From assembly GCA_017626135.1 (NCBI GenBank), contig JAGAJI010000031.1:1-35623 (forward strand): a DNA stretch of 35,623 nucleotides, written 5' to 3'. The notes beneath the pieces were generated by a model, which saw nothing but the letters and a program-made list of their open reading frames with translations, had not been told where the DNA came from and made no database searches. This stretch comes from Clostridia bacterium. GTDB taxonomy: Bacteria > Bacillota > Clostridia > Christensenellales > Borkfalkiaceae. A program made the translations under genes and the position numbers. Below, piece after piece: positions 32,651-35,623 of the stretch. How positions within the stretch are numbered: position 1 is the first letter of the stretch; every line of letters begins with the position of its first letter.

Positions 32651-33292
32651 ATGAAAGCATACGACAACGTAGTCATCTTCCATCACCCACTCATTCAACA
32701 CAAAATCGCCATTCTTCGCGATGAAAAAACTTCCATGAAGGAATTTCGCGAACTCATCGAAGAAATTACCACCCTCATGACCTACGAGGCGATGAAAGAC
32801 GGCGTGCCCACCGTCACCAAAACGGTCAAAACCCCTTTGGAAACCTGTCAACAACAGGTCGTTGCCGACAACGCCATCGCCATCGTGCCTATCTTGCGCG
32901 CAGGCCTCGGCATGGTCAACGGCGTACACACCCTCTTCCCTGCCGCTCGCGTAGGACATATCGGTATGTACCGCGATGAGGAAACCCTCGAGCCCAAGGA
33001 ATACTACTGCAAACTCCCCGACGGGATTGAAAACAAGTTCGTCATTTTGCTCGATCCCATGCTCGCCACGGGCGGGAGCGCTTGCGACGCCATCGACCTT
33101 CTCAAAAAACACGGCTGCAAGAATATCCGTTTTATGGCGATCATCGGTGCGCCCGAGGGCATCGCGAAGGTTGCGGAAACCCACCCCGACGTTAAAGTGT
33201 ACGTGTCTACACTCGACAGAGAGCTCAACGAGAACGGATATATTCTCCCCGGGCTCGGCGACGCCGGCGACAGACTTTTCGGCACCAAATAA
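32651..33292 (+). CDS. upp: Uracil phosphoribosyltransferase
   Basis: A 213-aa cytoplasmic enzyme of pyrimidine salvage that makes UMP from uracil and PRPP. The PRPP-binding motif is VILLDPMLATGGSACDAI; the N-terminal HHPLIQHKIAILRD and the C-terminal GYILPGLGDAGDRLFGT (uracil binding) are classic. Length is normal for the family. I start at 32651, with AAGGAG nine bases upstream; a longer in-frame reading from 32471 includes the promoter and is not coding. It is monocistronic, with its own promoter and terminator. No uracil permease gene is adjacent. Confidence 0.96.
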   Translation: MKAYDNVVIFHHPLIQHKIAILRDEKTSMKEFRELIEEITTLMTYEAMKDGVPTVTKTVKTPLETCQQQVVADNAIAIVPILRAGLGMVNGVHTLFPAARVGHIGMYRDEETLEPKEYYCKLPDGIENKFVILLDPMLATGGSACDAIDLLKKHGCKNIRFMAIIGAPEGIAKVAETHPDVKVYVSTLDRELNENGYILPGLGDAGDRLFGTK

Positions 33293-33312
33293 ACTGTATT
33301 TTTTACAAAATC

Positions 33313-33350
33313 AACCCCGAGCTTTTCCGCCATGGAAAAGCTCGGGGTTT
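33313..33350. terminator. Bidirectional terminator between upp and the acyltransferase gene
   Basis: A 16-bp stem (33313-33328 with 33334-33349), 5-nt loop and T-rich 3' flank. It lies 20 nt after the upp stop and 12 nt after the opposing stop (33362). Confidence 0.88.
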
Positions 33351-33361
33351 TAGTTGCCCCG

Positions 33362-34195
33362 TCATTCGGCGATTTTGACGGCTTCACAGGTTTCAAAATC
33401 CCCGATAAGTTCGACAGGTCTTTTTACGTATTTCACGTATGCATAAGTAGAGGATTCTTTCGCACGTTGGCACATCGTTTCGTGCACTTGATCTCTCAAT
33501 TTTTCCGCCCGCTCGGCTTTGGGTAAGCTCGTATCGGGATAGAAAGGACCGTCGACGATCGACACCACTTTCGGGCGCTTGAACAGCAAACTCTTCTGAT
33601 AGCAATTCGTGATACAGAATACGGGCGCGTCCAGATTGACGGGATACTTGAAGGAGGTTGCCGCAAACGGGCGAATGTCCGTATAGTACGGCCAGATATG
33701 TGCCTCGGGATAAATCATCACCGCCGAGCCCTGCCCGATCCTCTTCTTGACGCATTGTAACATCTTTTTGCTCTCATCGAAGGAAGAGGCAAGCGGGATC
33801 GCGCCCAGCATCTTCACGATCGTGCGCAAGCCCTTGATAGATACCGCGTCGGGGTTGACGATGACGTAACATTTTTTCGGCGCACAGACCAAAGGCCCCG
33901 TAAAGGCGTCCCCCATCGCCATCGTATGGTTGGCGTAAATAAAACACCCCTGCTTTTTGCATTGTTTGATCAACTTCCGATTCACGAGTTTCTGTCGCAC
34001 GACGAGTTTTTGCAACAAGAACACGAGAGGGAGCGCAATGAGGTAATAGACGATCCACGTCCCCACGCGCACGAAAATATTGTCGTTCATATAGCGGTAG
34101 TCCTTGCCGAGGGGCTTTTGCTTGATGTTCGTCCCCGCGAAATCGTCGTGGAGCTCGTCGCTGTAATAGATCACTTTCTTAGACCGCTTCGCCAT
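33362..34195 (-). CDS. Lysophospholipid acyltransferase family protein (PlsC-like)
   Basis: A 277-aa membrane-associated enzyme with a hydrophobic helix at about 45-62. The acyltransferase motif I is ANHTMAMGD (His90, Asp96), with five residues between His and Asp instead of the usual four. Motif III is YPEAHIW in place of the common FPEGTR. The family transfers an acyl chain to a lysophospholipid such as 1-acylglycerol 3-phosphate. The two deviations suggest a subfamily with another acceptor. Its start overlaps the upstream glycosyltransferase by 17 nt, so the two are translationally coupled and probably build the same membrane (glyco)lipid. The reaction class is well supported; the substrate is not. 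Confidence 0.83.
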   Translation of the reverse strand: MAKRSKKVIYYSDELHDDFAGTNIKQKPLGKDYRYMNDNIFVRVGTWIVYYLIALPLVFLLQKLVVRQKLVNRKLIKQCKKQGCFIYANHTMAMGDAFTGPLVCAPKKCYVIVNPDAVSIKGLRTIVKMLGAIPLASSFDESKKMLQCVKKRIGQGSAVMIYPEAHIWPYYTDIRPFAATSFKYPVNLDAPVFCITNCYQKSLLFKRPKVVSIVDGPFYPDTSLPKAERAEKLRDQVHETMCQRAKESSTYAYVKYVKRPVELIGDFETCEAVKIAE

Positions 34196-35342
34196 ACTTC
34201 TTTCCCTCGTGCGTTTTCAAAATCATCTCTTCCATTTTGTCCATGCAATACGCCTGATCGAACGCCGTTGCCGAGCTAAGATACCGCAACGAGTATTCCT
34301 TGCGTTCCTCTTCGTGCTCGATCCAGTAATCGATTTTTCTCGCCAGATCGTCCGCGTCGTCGTTGATAAACAAACTCTTTTCGTCGAGCGCAAACTTACT
34401 CGTTGCCGATTTCTTGGAGTCGGAAATCACGGGCACGACGCCGCAACGAATGGCTTCCATGCAACCGATCGCCTCGATCTCCATTTCCGACGGATGGCAA
34501 TAAAGGTCGGCATTGTTGATAATATCCACCAGCTCCGAACGGGAATAAAACTCGTTTTCCACGTTGACTCCCAGCTTATTCGCAAGTTGCATCAACTTCT
34601 TTCGATCGGGGCCTGCCCCTGCGAGCACGAGCTGAATCTTGTCTTTATACTTGGAGCGCGCCACCGCTTTGATAAGGACGCTCTGATTCTTTTCCGCGCA
34701 CAGTCTGCCGATGTTGAGAATGACGAATTTGCCTTGATAGCGCGCGATCGGCGGTACTTCCTTCTTAGAAAAAATCCCGTTCACGCCGTTGGAAATGACC
34801 TCCCCTTTCGTCTCCCCGACCACCGATTCGAACTCCTCTTTGATAAATTGCGTGGGATAGTGAATACAGTCGGTATAGCGGTATACGTTTCTGTAAATAT
34901 ATTTATAGAACAGGCGGTTCAAAAAATCACAATGCATCATGCCCAAATGGGAAGTGAAATTTTCCGCCTGCGCGTGGAATCCTGCCGTGAGGGAAACGTT
35001 ATGCTCGTGACAATATTTGGACGCATAGCCGCCCAACGCGAAGGGGATCATGACGTGCACGTGATCGACGTCCGAGAGCGCGTCGTCCATCACCCGCTTA
35101 TCCACCACGGACAGTTTGACGCCGTTGCGGTGTAAAATCTCCTTGACAATGGGGATTTTCAGCTCGGGAACGATATAATATCCCTCTTCCCCTCTGCGTT
35201 CTTCGTCGTTACAAATAACTTTCACTTCGTAGCCCTTCTCTTTCAGGCTCCTGATTAAATTCATTGCGGCAATGGTCGTGCCGTTATTTTCTTTTCCAAG
35301 CACGTCGCACACGACGGCGATCTTTTTTACTTCCTTTGTCAT
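34179..35342 (-). CDS. Glycosyltransferase family 4, probably acting on a membrane lipid
   Basis: A 387-aa GT-B enzyme. The N-terminal domain (about 1-180) starts with IAVVCDVLGKENNGTTIAA, typical of Firmicute glycolipid synthases. The C-terminal domain contains the nucleotide-sugar region VILNIGRLCAEKNQSVLIKA and the E-x7-E motif (EIEAIGCMEAIRCGVVPV). Related proteins make mono- or diglucosyl-diacylglycerol, anchors for lipoteichoic acid. Coupling to a PlsC-like acyltransferase supports a lipid acceptor (inference). GAGG lies eight to nine bases before the ATG at 35342. Expression starts at the 35378-35406 promoter, whose start region carries a palindrome. Confidence 0.87.
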   Translation of the reverse strand: MTKEVKKIAVVCDVLGKENNGTTIAAMNLIRSLKEKGYEVKVICNDEERRGEEGYYIVPELKIPIVKEILHRNGVKLSVVDKRVMDDALSDVDHVHVMIPFALGGYASKYCHEHNVSLTAGFHAQAENFTSHLGMMHCDFLNRLFYKYIYRNVYRYTDCIHYPTQFIKEEFESVVGETKGEVISNGVNGIFSKKEVPPIARYQGKFVILNIGRLCAEKNQSVLIKAVARSKYKDKIQLVLAGAGPDRKKLMQLANKLGVNVENEFYSRSELVDIINNADLYCHPSEMEIEAIGCMEAIRCGVVPVISDSKKSATSKFALDEKSLFINDDADDLARKIDYWIEHEEERKEYSLRYLSSATAFDQAYCMDKMEEMILKTHEGKKYGEAV

Positions 35343-35359
35343 ATCAAATCCTCGTTTGT

Positions 35360-35377
35360 GTCATAAGGTTTTATGAC
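35360..35377 (-). promoter_or_regulatory. Palindromic operator-like site at the glycosyltransferase transcription start
   Basis: GTCATAA and TTATGAC flank a 4-bp centre. The site directly follows the -10 box and covers about -6 to +12, where a bound repressor would block initiation. Confidence 0.55.
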
Positions 35378-35406
35378 ATTATAGCATAGCTTTTAGCTTT
35401 TTGCAA
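35378..35406 (-). promoter_or_regulatory. Promoter of the glycosyltransferase-acyltransferase operon
   Basis: On the minus strand TTGCAA (35401-35406), 17-nt spacer, perfect TATAAT (35378-35383). +1 is near 35371. Confidence 0.78.
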
Positions 35407-35562
35407 GCAAATATACGAAGAAATTAAAAAATATTATAGTACGTTATACGATATTTTCAATTTGCGGACGTGAAAGAGAAGTTTTCCTTTACGCGTTGGG
35501 GGAAGGAGCCCCTGTCGCTCGAAAAATAATTTTGTAAAACGGAAATACAATGAAAGAAATAC

Positions 35563-35590
35563 TTGACAAAACTTAAAAAAAGTGTATAAT
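35563..35590 (+). promoter_or_regulatory. Promoter reading out of the right edge
   Basis: Perfect TTGACA (35563-35568), 16-nt spacer, perfect TATAAT (35585-35590). The gene it serves lies beyond the window. Between 35407 and 35562 I see no gene. Confidence 0.75.
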
Positions 35591-35623
35591 AAGCTTAAAG
35601 ATTGGCGTTGTGAGCGTCATGCA

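Overview
The window looks like a chromosomal segment of a Gram-positive, Clostridia-like bacterium, probably host-associated (inference). Supporting signs are nearly canonical TTGACA-N17-TATAAT promoters, GGAGG-type ribosome sites, lipoproteins with a Ser-rich linker after the lipobox Cys, a one-piece tmRNA, a type III glutamine synthetase and moderate-GC genes. No rRNA, CRISPR array, integrase or transposase is visible.

Layout. 1-47 is the 5' part of a tRNA-Ser(GCU) on the minus strand. 312-5078 is an operon of three lipoproteins, the second carrying a TlpA-type thioredoxin domain. It converges, through a shared terminator, on a minus-strand operon (7590-5142) for a five-TM protein with a C-terminal CxxC, a polytopic 4Fe-4S ferredoxin-like protein and a membrane-anchored TlpA thioredoxin. 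Together they look like a route carrying reducing power across the membrane to exported thiol proteins. 7861-12069 is a 1402-aa GLUG-repeat surface lipoprotein. 12152-13168 holds a CDP-alcohol phosphatidyltransferase and a small zinc-ribbon protein. 13254-20669 is a 2471-aa secreted subtilisin-like protease with about thirty BspA-type leucine-rich repeats and a C-terminal membrane anchor, behind a long structured leader.

21159-22711 holds a PfkB-family 1-phosphofructokinase and a DUF1508 protein. 22901-25006 is a radical SAM / DUF4130 pair of the putative DNA modification/repair type. 25057-26035 is a divergent module (TM2 protein and DUF2752 protein versus a tiny XRE regulator) sharing duplicated operator-like sites. 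26219-29100 is glnN followed by nadE. mgsA (29161-29547) diverges from ssrA (29704-30070).

Immediately after the tmRNA 3' end lies an AT-rich gene (30207-32312) whose composition differs sharply from its neighbours. It encodes eight tandem DUF4379-type zinc-ribbon modules interrupted by a Vsr-like nuclease domain, and is a strong candidate for a horizontally acquired defence or mobile-element protein. After it come upp (32651-33292) and, convergent, a two-gene operon for a membrane glycolipid glycosyltransferase and a PlsC-like acyltransferase (35342-33362).

The main things to follow up are the Vsr/zinc-ribbon protein at the ssrA site, the envelope redox cluster with a repeated lipoprotein module, and three genes whose start codon lies at or within 3 nt of the predicted transcription start, implying leaderless mRNAs.
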